A DNA stretch of 64,000 bases, taken from contig CAMTDV010000013.1 in NCBI GenBank assembly GCA_947069175.1, positions 17,375,412 to 17,439,411 on the forward strand. Reading direction: 5' to 3'. Within the stretch, counting starts at the first letter, position 1; the number at the start of each line of letters is the position of its first letter. Shown here one piece after another: positions 23,701 through 34,822 of this stretch. The position numbers were made by a program, and so were the translations under genes. The notes beneath the pieces were generated by a model, which saw nothing but the letters and a program-made list of their open reading frames with translations, made no database searches and was not told the DNA's origin. The DNA is from Scalesia atractyloides (taxonomy: Eukaryota > Streptophyta > Magnoliopsida > Asterales > Asteraceae).

Positions 23701-26700
23701 TCTTGTATTATATATTGTTCTCTTCTTCATCAATAGAAAGCAAGGAATTCAGATTCAATTATACTTTCTAGTCACACATAGTCTTAATCCATCATGCATT
23801 CTAAAATGTAGTCTTCAAGTAACAAGATTTATAGTTTATTAAATTACCTAAAGTTTTCTTCATATCTGAAGTTAGGGGTTATCCGTAGTTCCATACATAC
23901 TCACTTGTTTGTTATTCTTGCATATGCATTTTGTGTCCTAAGTGTGATTTTCTGCTCAGTATGAATAGTTTGCCACTTGGCTTGTAAACGAACTGAACGA
24001 ACACGAACAAGGGCATGTTTGTGTTCGTCCATTTAACTTTTAACCAAACATAACTGAACATATACGGAAGTAAATAAACAAACATAACTGAACGAACACG
24101 AACAAACGTTCACGGACATAAATAAATGAACAAAACGTGTGTTCATGTGCGTTCATTTAATTAGATGAACAAAAATTTTGTTCATGTTCGTTTGTTAATA
24201 AATAAACGAACATAAATGAACTTCCCACCGAACGATTCATAAATAGTTCATGAACGTTCGTTCATTGACAGGCCTATGAACGTGCTTTTGTCGCTTAGAT
24301 GTTTGATGGAGTTTTAGGTGTTCTTCGGTTACTAGTAGACATTTTAGCTTCTCAGAATTATAGTTTTATCTTATCGAGGTGTTGCATTATAATTTCCTTG
24401 ACAATATATATGAATCTCAGGCACGTTCAAGCTGACTCTTCAGTTTTCAGAAGATTATCCAAATAAGCCACCAACAGTGCGCTTCATTTCTCGAATGTTT
24501 CATCCCAACAGTAAGTGGTCATCAACAACTTGATTAATTTCTTCTGTTTTTTTTCTTGGATACGAAGTGACAGTTTGGACTTTGGAGGCTTGAGTTTTCT
24601 CTTCGAGTATGTTAAGGTTGATAAGGCATTATCTGTAGGCAAGCAGCATATGCCTTGATAACAATTTTTACCCATTTTCTAAATCTTAGGTGAATAGGTT
24701 CACTATACATGTAAATGTAATGCTATATTGTATGGTTAGTTTGTGGTGTTTAATGACGCAAATTTGGTTCGTTTTAAGGCACCAAAGTGCATAGTTGTCA
24801 AAAGCGGTCGCTATAGCGAATAGCATAGCGTCGCTACAGGGTATGTAGCCATAAATAGTGGGATTTTAGCTTTTTTAAGTATGAATAGGGATTAAATTTA
24901 GCTATAAAATAGCTGGATTTTAGGTTTTTGTTAAATATACATGTAAACAAATTTCTAGTGTATGTATCGATATTTATTAAATAGCGCCCGGTATATATTG
25001 CTATTTACTATATAGCATATGGTATCTTATCGCTATCTGTTGTTACTCGCTATTAACAACTATGCCAAAGTGTACATACTACATAGTACACGTCTATTAT
25101 ATGTGGTTTACAAAATGGTTTTTATATGCGTATTGCGTATACAGTTTTACATGTATTTTGTTATTTATGACGTCTTAATTTTATGATTTTTTTTTTGGTT
25201 TTGCTATGTACCAGTTTATGCAGATGGAAGCATATGCTTGGACATCCTTCAAAATCAGTGGAGTCCAATTTATGACGTTGCTGCTATTCTGACCTCAATT
25301 CAGGTGTGGTATTATTATTAGTTGTATATAATGTGATGAGCTTACATTCTAAATCCTATAGCTTTAACATATGATGTTCTTGCGTGCTTATGTTTTCTTG
25401 ATGATTAAAACATGGTCAGCAGTGTATGTCTTTAATTAATTTTAGAGTAAAATGCCATTTTTCGTCCCTGAGGTTTGGCCAGTTTTGCGACTTTTGTTCA
25501 AAGGTTTGTTTTCCACATCTGGATCCAAAGGGTTTGAAATCTTGCCATTTTCATCCGGCTTGTTAACTCCATCCATTTTTCTTCGTTAAGTTAGGGGTAT
25601 TTTCTTCTTTTTTGCTTACTTAAAGGGCAATTTGGTCTTTTTCACTATGTAAAAAGACCGAATACCCCTGAAAAGGACCAAATTGCTTTTTAAGTTAACA
25701 AAAAAGACGAAAATACCCCTAACTTAATGGAGAAAAATGGATGGAGTTAACGAGTTGGATGAAAATGGCAAGATTTTAAACCTTTTGGATCCAGATGCGG
25801 AAAAACAAACCTTTAGATGAAAGTCGCATAACTGGCCAAACCTCAGGGACGAAAATGACATTTTACTCTAGATTTTATAAGTGGTTTAAAAATGCATGCC
25901 TGAGGTGCTCGAGGCGATCTGGAAATCGTTTTAAGGTCTGGCGGCGCCTCGTGCACATGTTGGTCATAATTAGTGAAATGCATGATATCAGTCGGTTTGT
26001 ATGTTATCATAAAGAGTTAAATGCTTGGTTGGTCCCTGTGGTTTGCAAAAATTGCAGACTTGGTCCTAATGGTTTACTAATTACATGCGTGGTACCAAAA
26101 CTTGTCTAAAATAAACTCGCTTGGTCCCCTACACTAACATCAGTTAGATTTTTCAGTTAACACACCTCATGTGCATGTCATATGAAGGTAATCTTGTGTA
26201 AATTTACATATTTACCCTTTAAGATAAAAAATATATAAATTATTATATTATAAAAGCCTTTTGGGGCCCACCCCTCATCCCCTTCCTCTTCTTCAGGCCA
26301 TCAACCACCGCTCCCTCATCCTCCCAACCCTTCTCCGGTGATCTCTGAACCAATCAGCTAAGAACTCAGGTCACCACCACCTCCACCTTCAACCCACCAT
26401 CACCACCACCTCCACCTTCAACCCACCACCAGCACCACTAATTCCACCAATCCCCCACCGTGTTATCCTCCACTTCCCGTTGAGTAACAATTTCCCCAAG
26501 GTTTCCTTTGTCAATGACACCAGTAGACACCGGCTGGACAGTCTTGCATATATTGGCCGTGTGTTTGATAAATTCCTTAACATGACCGAACAATAAAACT
26601 TTGTGGGTCCTACGCCACCCCCTCCTTCTGCCCCAAACCACCAACCGAACACCAACCACTACTGAACTCCCACTCACCACCACCATTACAACCGGAAAAA

Positions 26701-27668
26701 CAAAATCACTACCAAACCGCCGCCTTCACCGAAAAAAAAACGAACCCACTACCTCTCACCAGCAACAAGTGTCTTCTTCCAATTATCTCTCACACACACT
26801 TTCTCCAGCAACAACCCATTCAGATACACAGAAACAATCAATACTAATAATGATAACAAATTAATGATAATAGTACTCCATCCCTTGAGAATCTCAGAAC
26901 AAAGTTCCCATAACATTTTGTACCTTTCCACAGCTAATAATAATATTGTTTCAGCAGCAATTTACATACTCCATTTTCAGCAGCAATATGGCCGACGTTG
27001 ATTCCATCGCAGTCCGTGCTGCACTGCAGTCGCTCCTCCGCCGGAGACTTTTCCAAAACATTTTGTTGCTGCCGGAAGTTTCTATTGGAATGTTTCTCCT
27101 GTGAGTGTTTGTTTTTAATGGAACCGGTTCGAAAATTAGTGTACGTTTGGTGGTGACCTGAGTTCTTGGTTGGTCGGTTCAGAGATCGCCAAAGAAGGGT
27201 TGGGGAGGATGATGGGTGGTGGTTGATGGCCTGGAGAAGAAGAAGGGAGGATGATGGGTGGTGGTTTATATTCTTTTTTATCTTTAAGGGTAAATAAGTA
27301 AATTTACACAAGATTACCCTCACGTGACATGCACATGGGGTGTGTTAACTGAGAAATCTAACTGATGTTGTGCAAGGGACCAAGCGAGTTTATATTAGAA
27401 AAGTTTTGGTACCACGCGTGTAATTAGTAAACCATTAGGACCAAGTCTGCAATTTTTGCAAACCACAAGGACCAACCAAGCATTTAACTCTATCATAAAC
27501 TAAAATAATTTTATAATGATTTGGTTTCTTGCACTGCAGTCATTGCTATGTGACCCGAACCCAAATTCACCGGCAAACTCAGAGGCAGCACGGTTATTTA
27601 GTGAGAATAAACGTGAGTATAACAGGAAAGTGAGGGAGGTTGTGGAGCAGAGCTGGACAGCTGACTAA
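17746..27668 (+). CDS. UBC2: RAD6/UBC2-type ubiquitin-conjugating enzyme E2, five coding exons
   Basis: RAD6-class E2 enzymes accept ubiquitin from E1 as a thioester on a catalytic cysteine and, with RAD18- or BRE1/HUB-type E3 ligases, act in post-replication repair and histone H2B monoubiquitination in the nucleus. Coding exons: 17746-17870, 18527-18552, 24421-24510, 25215-25303 and 27540-27668. All are GT-AG with matching phases and give exactly 152 residues, the usual RAD6 length. The start is MSTPSRKRLMRDFKRLQQDP; the active-site Cys88 lies in DGSICLDIL after the HPN motif; the end is VVEQSWTAD. No acidic tail is present, as in plant RAD6 proteins. The reading frame is intact, although introns 1 to 4 together hold at least five transposons, including a 5-kb copia element. 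Splicing across the 5.9-kb intron 2 is inferred from the intact exons. Confidence 0.96.
17927..18452. mobile_element. hAT-type MITE in UBC2 intron 1
   Basis: The 526-bp element is flanked by a perfect 8-bp TSD, GTAGCTAG (17919-17926 and 18453-18460). Its ends are imperfect inverted repeats (TAGGACTGCAAAAGAAC and GTTCATTTGCAACCATG), and the body is dense in 'gttcgtgttcgtt/gaacgaacatgaac'. It belongs to the family of 37432-38282. No coding capacity. Confidence 0.85.
18778..18944 (+). repeat. 5' LTR of the copia element
   Basis: 167 bp, starting TATTAGCGGATG and ending TTCAATTATA, identical to the 3' LTR. It contains a duplicated 'tatgtatatccgttttata' block. The TSD CTTTC precedes it. Confidence 0.92.
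18983..19178 (+). repeat. 58-bp tandem repeats in the copia leader
   Basis: Units beginning 'cagcagcccctgtccacgga' start at 18983, 19041 and 19099 (period 58). A fourth unit, at 19141, is shortened by deletion to a 42-bp spacing. They lie between the primer binding site and the gag ATG at 19180. Confidence 0.85.
19180..23602 (+). pseudogene. copia gag-pol, frame-broken
   Basis: Domains in order: gag (MSDKPESS start at 19180); protease with DTGAS near 20327; integrase zinc region with HxxxxH...CxxC (about 20723-20840) and catalytic core; reverse transcriptase with YVDD at 22634-22645; and RNase H with SDADWGG near 23122. The stop TAG at 23600-23602 lies inside the 3' LTR. Frame changes are visible near 19806, 19874, 20600 and 21008; each looks like a loss of one or two bases, mostly beside a run of G, T or A. 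No CCHC zinc knuckle is visible between gag and protease; a Pro/Gln/Trp-rich segment sits there instead. A gag start upstream of 19180 has no ATG. As written the polyprotein is not translatable, though the codons between breaks are well preserved. Confidence 0.9.
23597..23763 (+). repeat. 3' LTR of the copia element
   Basis: 167 bp and identical by eye to 18778-18944. It is followed by the TSD CTTTC at 23764-23768. Confidence 0.92.
23980..24275. mobile_element. hAT-type MITE fragment in UBC2 intron 2
   Basis: Dense 'aacgaacacgaacaa' and 'gttcatgttcgtttgtt' blocks identify the family of 17927-18452. The left end GGCTTGTAAACGAAC and right end complementing GGCCTGTCAATGAAC are inverted repeats, but no clean 8-bp TSD is seen. 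Confidence 0.65.
24790..25064. mobile_element. hAT-type MITE in UBC2 intron 3
   Basis: 275 bp with ends CATAGTTGTC...and its complement AACAACTATG, flanked by a perfect 8-bp TSD, CCAAAGTG (24782-24789 and 25065-25072). The interior has 'gctatagcgaatagc'-like blocks. Non-coding. Confidence 0.88.
25445..25868. mobile_element. Palindromic foldback element (GAGTAAAATGCC ends) in UBC2 intron 4
   Basis: 424 bp with ends GAGTAAAATGCCATTTTTCG and its near-complement, inverted over most of its length. It is a sister copy of 9313-9757. The 9-bp flanks TTAATTTTA and TAGATTTTA agree at seven of nine bases. Confidence 0.78.
26014..27490. mobile_element. Mutator-like element with about 220-bp inverted ends (copy 1), UBC2 intron 4
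   Basis: 1477 bp, flanked by a perfect 9-bp TSD, TATCATAAA (26005-26013 and 27491-27499). The outer about 220 bp (26014-26235 and 27275-27490) form inverted repeats, starting GAGTTAAATGCTTGGTTGG. The 1-kb interior is unlike that of its sister at 56069-57511 apart from CCACC/GGTGG-rich edges, and encodes no transposase. The TSD length and long inverted ends are Mutator-like. Differing cargo suggests a Pack-MULE, but the donor gene was not recognised. Confidence 0.88.
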
Positions 27669-27829
27669 CCAGGTGTTGGTTCATGTCTATCTCTTATCTC
27701 CTCATGGTATGTATCTCTGTAATATTGGTATTATAGAACCACTCATAACAGTAATAACGAATATTGTATTGTGGGAACTTTGTTGGTTTGAAAGTCGGCT
27801 TTTATTATCTTTTATCTTTGTCTGTATTA

Positions 27830-29226
27830 GACCTGGGGATGCCAATGGATCGGGTATGGGACGGGTTTTGCTAATTCCAATCTCATACGTGGTTACAAAA
27901 CCTACATAAAACTCTTTAAAAACTAGTAGGTATCCATGCGGGTAATGGGTATATAATGGGTATATTTGTAAGTTATTCGCTATATGCGCATTACTTAAAA
28001 CATAATTTAAATTCCTTACAAAACCTGGTTTGGAATATAAAATATTCAACTATAAATTATTGATTTTTTATAATTTTGAGTTTCTAACGTTTTTAAATGC
28101 TATTTATACATTTCCATTTAAGATTATATACTATATTAATATTAATATACTTGGTTTTGTTGTGGATGTGGGTTTTGGGAATCATGCGGGTATCACGTAA
28201 TACCCTATTCATCCTAAATCAACGGATTTATTTTATAACTAATCCGATACTTGTTCCCATATCCGTCTCATAACTAATCTGTTACTATTGGGTTTGGAAT
28301 TCAGATTTTTTTTTCCATTTTTGATTAGACTCCTGTGTGATAGTTAATTTTCCCCTCGTATTTTTAAAGCATTGTATAAAAATTTTATAAAGTAAAATAC
28401 ATGGATGGTAGGTAAACCAAAATTTCACATTTGGTCCTAACGAAATTAGCTTTATGGTCTCAGCTGTTTCCTTACCCGTTACGCTTTTGGTTCTGTTTTT
28501 ACCCATGGCATTATAGCCTAGTGCCATCTTGAGGGGTGGGATAAGGCTTAGGGACCATTAGGTACCGGGTTCGATTCTCACAATATTTATTGGGTTTTCT
28601 TCTGAATTGGTGTATATATATTATTACTTTGTGTAAATGAATATGATCGAGTGGTTTCGTTGGTGGCACGATAATACTCTAGTGGTCTGTTAGTGATACA
28701 AATTTGCCGTTAAAAAGTGTTAGATTTTAATCTTTATTTTGTTAAATTTTGGGTTAAAACTCATGTAAAAGTACATATCACGCTTTTGGTCTACTACCAA
28801 AAACATTTTGCGTCTTTTGGTATCCGATAGTAACGTTGTCTGATGGCATTGGATAAGGATACGATAATCTCTTGGTTCCGGTGTGTCCCATAGAGCGGAG
28901 ATAACGAGTCAGTTTGTCAGTGGTGGTCGAACAACGGTGACTTAGCCGATAGTGATTCCGCGAGCAAAACAAGATTTGTGATTTGTTGAAGGAAACAAAA
29001 CTCAGGAGATATAGTGGACACCACTCTGCCATGATAACTTTAACTGGATTTCCTAAATTTTATAAAGATTGGGCCACCACCTCTTTGACAACCTATTTGA
29101 ATGGATGAATTATTTGGTCGTTTTTTGGTGATACGACAAGTGATTGAAGATGATGGTTAGATATAGGCGAGATGGTGACCATAGAGGTATACTGATCATT
29201 TAAAAAAGAATCATCTCTGTATAAAT
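27830..29226. other. Downstream of UBC2: repeat-derived sequence
   Basis: 27830-28290 looks like an hAT-type MITE ('ctggggatgccaatggatcg' start, repeated 'gggtat' blocks), but its ends were not fixed. A SINE-like unit at about 28515-28620 has a B-box, GGGTTCGATTCTC. 28385-28450 and 28770-28850 resemble decayed ends of the 'gtaaaatac...ggtcc' foldback families. No gene supported. Confidence 0.4.
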
Positions 29227-29770
29227 TTTGAGAATTTTTTCGTCCTTTAAGTTATTTCGTTGATTAGTAAAAACTTTCATTTGCAACCCCATGTAATTTA
29301 GTCATAGTATTCTTTTTCTTTTTCTTTTTACTTTAACCAAATTATTTTTTTACACATAAATAGCTTTTTTTAACGAACACGTTAATACGGTTTTAGACAT
29401 ATTTTTTAACTTTTTGTTTTCTTTGTTATAACGAGTGTGACGGAGGTTTTTTTAGTTTCGTTTTTTGTAACGAACGCGCCGATACTCTTTTGAACATATT
29501 TTTAACTTTTTTTTCTTTGCTATAACGAGTATACCGAAACCGACCGAGTTTTAATTGTTTTCTTTTTCGTTTATCTTTGTTATTTACTATATTGTTTTAC
29601 CTTTTCTTATTATTTTGATATACAGAGTCGAGTTACGACACAAATAACATAACACATTTAGATATCATTTTATTTAATTCTACGAATTTATTTATCAGTT
29701 GTGATGGTGTGCTATACAAGCTGAATTCCAACTGCATCCCTGCGCAACGCGCGGGTAACTACGACCCTAG
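29227..29770 (+). mobile_element. Helitron 3' region (copy 1)
   Basis: This 540-bp stretch matches 41680-42191 over most of its length (shared 'ttttaacgaacacgttaata', 'aacgcgcgggtaac' and other blocks). It ends in a small hairpin, CTGCGCAACGCGCGGG, then CTAG at 29767-29770 next to a T. That is the Helitron 3' pattern. The 5' TC end was not located, and no Rep/helicase is present. Confidence 0.6.
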
Positions 29771-30615
29771 TTAACTTTAAAAACAAACATCTATTCATTC
29801 CAAGAATAAAATGCGTGATGGTTAAGTAGGTGTGTTCAGAATTCGATTTGGATTCGAAAAATTCGAAATTCGACTCTTCGAATTCGATTATCAACACTCG
29901 AATTTGACTTTTAAAAATTCGAATTCAATTTGATTCATATTTAATTCAAGTAATCAAATTTGAATCGAATACAAATTTATCATTTTCAGTTCGATTTGAA
30001 ATACGCATTCAATTTCTACATTTTTCAATACACACACATAAAAATTCGGTCAAAGTATAAATTACATCCATAAGGCTGCAGGGTATGGTTTGGAAGTGGT
30101 AAGGGCTCCATTGTGCAACGTCAACCAGGGGGCTCTATTATCTCTACTCCATTGTGCCACGTCAACCAGCCCCTTATTCCATGTAACAATCTCTATTTTT
30201 TGTACTTTCTATTTTTAGCAAGTTGTAGTTGTATTTCTTTCAATCTTTGTAATATGGAGACTTTGATCATAATGGAAAACATTTCAATATATTACTTGTT
30301 TAAATTCGTACATACACGACACTTACCCATTTGTAAATGCACGTTTTATATACCACGTTACACGATGTTACTGGATGCTTATACATACCCAAGTTCGTAC
30401 ATATAATGTATACGAAAGCAACACAAATTCACATTATTCGACACTTGGAATTCAATCAATCATACACCGTATACGTGATATGCTTAAACACTACCCTTTT
30501 ACCCTGATTTATGCTTAACACATAAGTTTATTGCATAATATAACCTAACTAACAACAAAGAGAGGCTAAAATGTAAATTTTTGGAAATTGAAAGTGGTTA
30601 CGAACCGTAACAAAA

Positions 30616-30634
30616 CCCTTACGGTCCGTAAGGG
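30616..30634. repeat. Perfect palindrome CCCTTACGGTCCGTAAGGG in family A LTR
   Basis: Nineteen bases, two 9-base arms around a central T. A related shorter palindrome, TTACGAACCGTAA, precedes it at about 30598-30610. This is the same LTR position, upstream of the TATA box, that holds CGCGGGCCGCGAG units in the copy at 2476-4598. Confidence 0.75.
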
Positions 30635-30662
30635 TGTCTGGCAACGGACTCTTGTTTCAACT

Positions 30663-33600
30663 TGTAACACCCCAAAATGTAATGTTTATGAAATATGGTC
30701 CTTGCTAGTACAATTGTATGAAATAACTAACCAAGTTAGTAAATTTGGCTAGTTTAATGGAAGTAAAGGGTTGGAAATAAGTTGAAACCCTAAAAAGGTC
30801 ACATAACCTAATCAAGAGGGACCAAAGATGAACAATTAGAAAGTAAATATTATGAATAAAAATATGCAGGTGTGTAGTGTATGTGTCGAGTTTGAGAGGG
30901 AGGCAGGAGGAAACACACACACACTTCACAATTCTACAAATTGACAAGCAATTGGAAGGAGGATTTCATGCATGAACGCAAATTCTCCATCATTTAAGTG
31001 TTCTTAACACAAGGTGAGTTGAAATTTCTGATTTGATGATTACCCATGAAGTGGGTTAGGATGAATCCGTGAATTTGGTTGAAATTAGAACGAATACTTG
31101 TTAATACTATCATGTAGAAGTTGAAATGGTTAAATTTTAGTTATTTGATGATTTAGATTGAAACCCATTGCATGAATGTGAAAATGATGAACATGTAGAT
31201 CAAATATGGTGATTTGATGATGCATAAGGTGATATATGATAGATTGTGATGGATAAACATGATGTAGAATTGATGATTATGTGTTTTTGCTTGAATGTGA
31301 TGGTTCATGAGATGAATCGGGAAGAACATGCTTAAAATACATGTACATTATGCTTAAAAGGTAGTACGTACACAAGTGTTTGATGAAATGTCTAAATGAC
31401 AATAATATGTCAAATTATACGCATATAAAAGGGAAACATGTATAGAAAGTGATAATGATATACTTGTTAGTAAAACAAGTTTAGGTATGTACTTGATAAG
31501 TATATGTGAAACGTAGTTGATGATGTGATTCGGTAAAAGAATGCTTAAGGAACTAGTTACCCTATGTTTGAATGGTGATGTACACTATAAGATTGGATTA
31601 GTGCCTTAACGGTGATTTAGAAACAGATGTGTATGAAATGTATAGCTTGTGGACCTACTAGTAAGTATTGATGTTAAGATTATGTAAATTGCTAGCTTTG
31701 AAGGTAATTGACAATTTCAAGATCATGAGAGCTTGAGTTGTACTGATTTGGTTATAATGGCCATGACATAGCTAGGTGATCATGTGGTTGTAAGTATATT
31801 GCATCGTGAGTATGAATTGTACCTAGTGTCATTTGTATAGCCTAATATGATGACGCGGATACATGAAGTTATGTCGAAAGTTTATATGATAAACGTTGAC
31901 TAATGAAAGTCAATTGCGCATAAGAAGCATGCTTAGACTTGTTGTTACAATTGTAAGATTATAGAAAGTCATACGGTATGTGATGTATCAATATATGTTT
32001 TATGCGATGATATAATGAATTAGATGAGTTTGAAAAGATGTGATTTTGGATAGATGCCTTGTGCTTGTTGGGAATGACTTATGAAAGTCAAATATGAGTT
32101 ATGCATTGATATGGTCGTTAATATGTACAATCGAGTATGCTAACAAGAATGTGATTGCAATGACATGAAAGTATAGGGATCATGTTAAGATGGACGGAAG
32201 CATAGAAGGCTAACTAGTCAAAAGGAGACAAGGTAACGGATTCAAAGACGGACGCTAAGGTAAGTGATTTCCGGAATCACTTCTTCTCTTGTAAATGAAT
32301 ATTGATATGTTGAATACAGGGGGTTGTGTAAGAAATTACGGATAAGGGTAGGAATCAAGATAAATATATTGTTGTGATAAGTTATAAGATGTCAATACGT
32401 TCGGAAATCATAATGGAAGTAAACATGTCAAAATGTAGAAGTATGTGTAGGGTGTGGGTTTCGGATGTTATGGTATGGGAACTATATAAGAATGTTTAAC
32501 TTATTACAGAATTAAAGAATGTATGGTTATGATGGGCCGAAAATAGCAATTATGTTGTAAATAACTTAGAATAGTCAAACGGGTCAAAAGAATCAAGAAA
32601 GTACGTTAGAGGTATAGATTTGATTTAAAGAGACATAGGTTAAGTGTTAAAAGGATACGGGAAGCTCCTGGAAAGTTATGGGATGATACGGGACATGACA
32701 AGTCAGTTTGGGTTAGAACGGGAGTCGGAACCGGGCTGTGTAAGCTTGATTAAGGAAAATCAGCGTCGGCAACACAGAAGGGGCGTCGCCGACGGTCTCC
32801 TTAGCTGTCGCCGACGCTGTCCCATTTTCCCGACGCGCTAACTCACTGTCTACGCAACTTGGTTTCCGACGCAACATTCTAGAGGGCGTCGCCGACGCTA
32901 TAGGAGGGCGTCGCCGACGCCTCCCACAAGCTTAATATTCTGTTTTTGTTGATTATTTGCATTGTGAGTTTCCATATCTTCCGTAACCCCTAATGAGCCC
33001 CGAAAAGTGAAAATGACTAATAGGGAGTTATGTGAACTTATTGAATTGAATTAGTGATTACCTAATATGATTAAGTATGTAAGCATGTATGTATGTATGT
33101 ATATGGATGCGTGCGAGTGTAGACAAGAATTGTAACTTATTGAATGTAGATCAGTGGTATGTACTTACGTGAAGTTGGAGGTCGGCAATACGTTGAGATC
33201 ATGTCTTACTAACTGTAGTGCTAACGAGAATGATACAGGAATGCAGGTATGTAAGTGTTGGGCTTTCGAGGGTGCGAAGTCCGGTGCAAAGAATAAGTTT
33301 AGAGCGATATAATTGTGGAGTAGTAAACATAGTTAGAACAATATGTAGTTATTAATTAATTATATATTCATGTAATTACGTAAGATGTCACCAGTTACTA
33401 ATGTGTTGGTTATGTATGTGGTGACCGCAGATTAGTCAGATCATCATTACCATCATGGGAGATATGTGGACGAAGATCGAGTTAAAGAGCAAGGATTGTA
33501 CGGGAAGAGTGGTCTCATAGCTTGTATTATGTATTACATTTAGCAAGTTAATTAATAATGAATGTAGTAAATCTTTTCAAGAAAGTGTCCAATATCTTAT

Positions 33601-33701
33601 AAATGAACCTTTAAGTACGTTATATAGTTAATAAAGAAAGAATTTTTGAATCAGTATTTCCGCTGCATTCATTTGGGTCAAATCGTGTTTAGGGTGTTAC
33701 A
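30663..33701 (+). mobile_element. Solo LTR of family C nested in the family A LTR
   Basis: 3039 bp with perfect 10-bp inverted ends (TGTAACACCC and GGGTGTTACA) and a perfect 5-bp TSD, CAACT (30658-30662 and 33702-33706). It has no primer binding site, no polypurine tract and no coding domain, so only one LTR remains. Its 3' end matches 1039-1315. GC-rich palindromic units (GCGTCGCCGACGC) lie at 32783-32794, 32886-32898 and 32908-32920. Confidence 0.88.
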
Positions 33702-34761
33702 CAACTCGCGAATTCTGCACTTATGTCACCTTCCAACCACCTAATCTCCACTTAACTTCATTAAACACCAACCCTAATATCCCCCTTATAAATTAGCCTC
33801 CTCCACACTCTCGTAACCCTTTACACTCTCTAATCACTCCCAAGATCCCACAAATCATCAAAACTTCCAAGTGTTGGCAGATTGTGCTCTAGTTCAAAAC
33901 AGTGAGTTTTGGACCTTGTTCTTCATCTTTCATCTTGTTTTCTTTCTTCAATCTACTTGGATGACCTCCAAGGAAGTTACCCAAGGTCCACCAAGGTGTG
34001 ACAAGGAGGTACATCACTTACATGAGGTCCAAAGTTAGATTTGAATTCTGATTTACAAAAAAACTTCTACAAACATGTTTCATTACTTGTTCTTCTTAGG
34101 GAATCTTGTACCAACCTTGTTTCCAATCAAACTCATGGTTGTGGGGCTTGAGTATGATTGATTTCCAGAGGATTAGAGGTCCAAAAACCTCATTTAGCTA
34201 CTCTCCTAAAGGTTTCAAAACAACCTACAAAGTGTTGAAACCATCCAAGTCCCACAACCTTCAATGTTGTGAGACTTGTGTTTTTGTAAAGTGTGAACAA
34301 TGGAGCATTGGTTTTCCAACTATGATTCCACTACCTCACTTAGTTAGTTAATCCTTTTTCTTTAACCTAAGGCATCAAGTAAACTTTCTAGTAATAAAGT
34401 GTCCAATCTACACCAAGTCTCCAAACATTTGCCATGATTGGAATGCACTAGTCTAGTTTGAGTTTCACTTGCTTACATGATGATTTAGATGATGTACATT
34501 CTAAGTAGTTTCCAAGAAACAAAGTGAGCCAATCCGACCTCGTCTCCAACATTTGCAATGTTGGGTATGCACACATCGGGTTGTCCTCATTTGGCTACTT
34601 AGCAAATTATACACTTTCATTTTTTTTTCCTATTCATGGCCAACCGAAATCATCAAACTAAGTTGATGATTTTGTTCCTTGGTGAATCCATACAGTGAGG
34701 TTAAATGGATGGAATTCTTCCAACCTCTATGCATGACCATATATGACTTGGACTAAATAAT

Positions 34762-34764
<3 letters not shown>

Positions 34765-34819
<55 letters not shown>

Positions 34820-34822
34820 CCT
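34765..34822. repeat. AT/GT compound microsatellite
   Basis: A run of AT dinucleotides passes into GT dinucleotides and back to AT, within the family A solo LTR. Confidence 0.95.

Larger units (their letters stand above)
18778..23763 (+). mobile_element. Ty1/copia LTR retrotransposon in UBC2 intron 2
   Basis: LTRs of 167 bp at 18778-18944 and 23597-23763 are identical by eye. The flanking 5-bp TSD is CTTTC (18773-18777, 23764-23768). LTR ends are TAT...ATA rather than TG...CA. The primer binding site TGGTATCAGAGCC starts directly at 18945, matching initiator Met-tRNA. A purine-rich tract, GGGGGCG, abuts the 3' LTR. One gag-pol region in copia order (gag, protease, integrase, RT, RNase H) fills the inside. 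Short LTRs and size fit the Ale/Retrofit lineage, but that placement is tentative. Identical LTRs imply a very recent insertion. Confidence 0.95.

Noticed and set aside
26389..27323. Several 80-130 codon frames on both strands
   Set aside because: They fall in the inside and ends of the first Mutator-like element. Their His/Pro or Ser/Pro richness comes from CCACC/GGTGG repeats.
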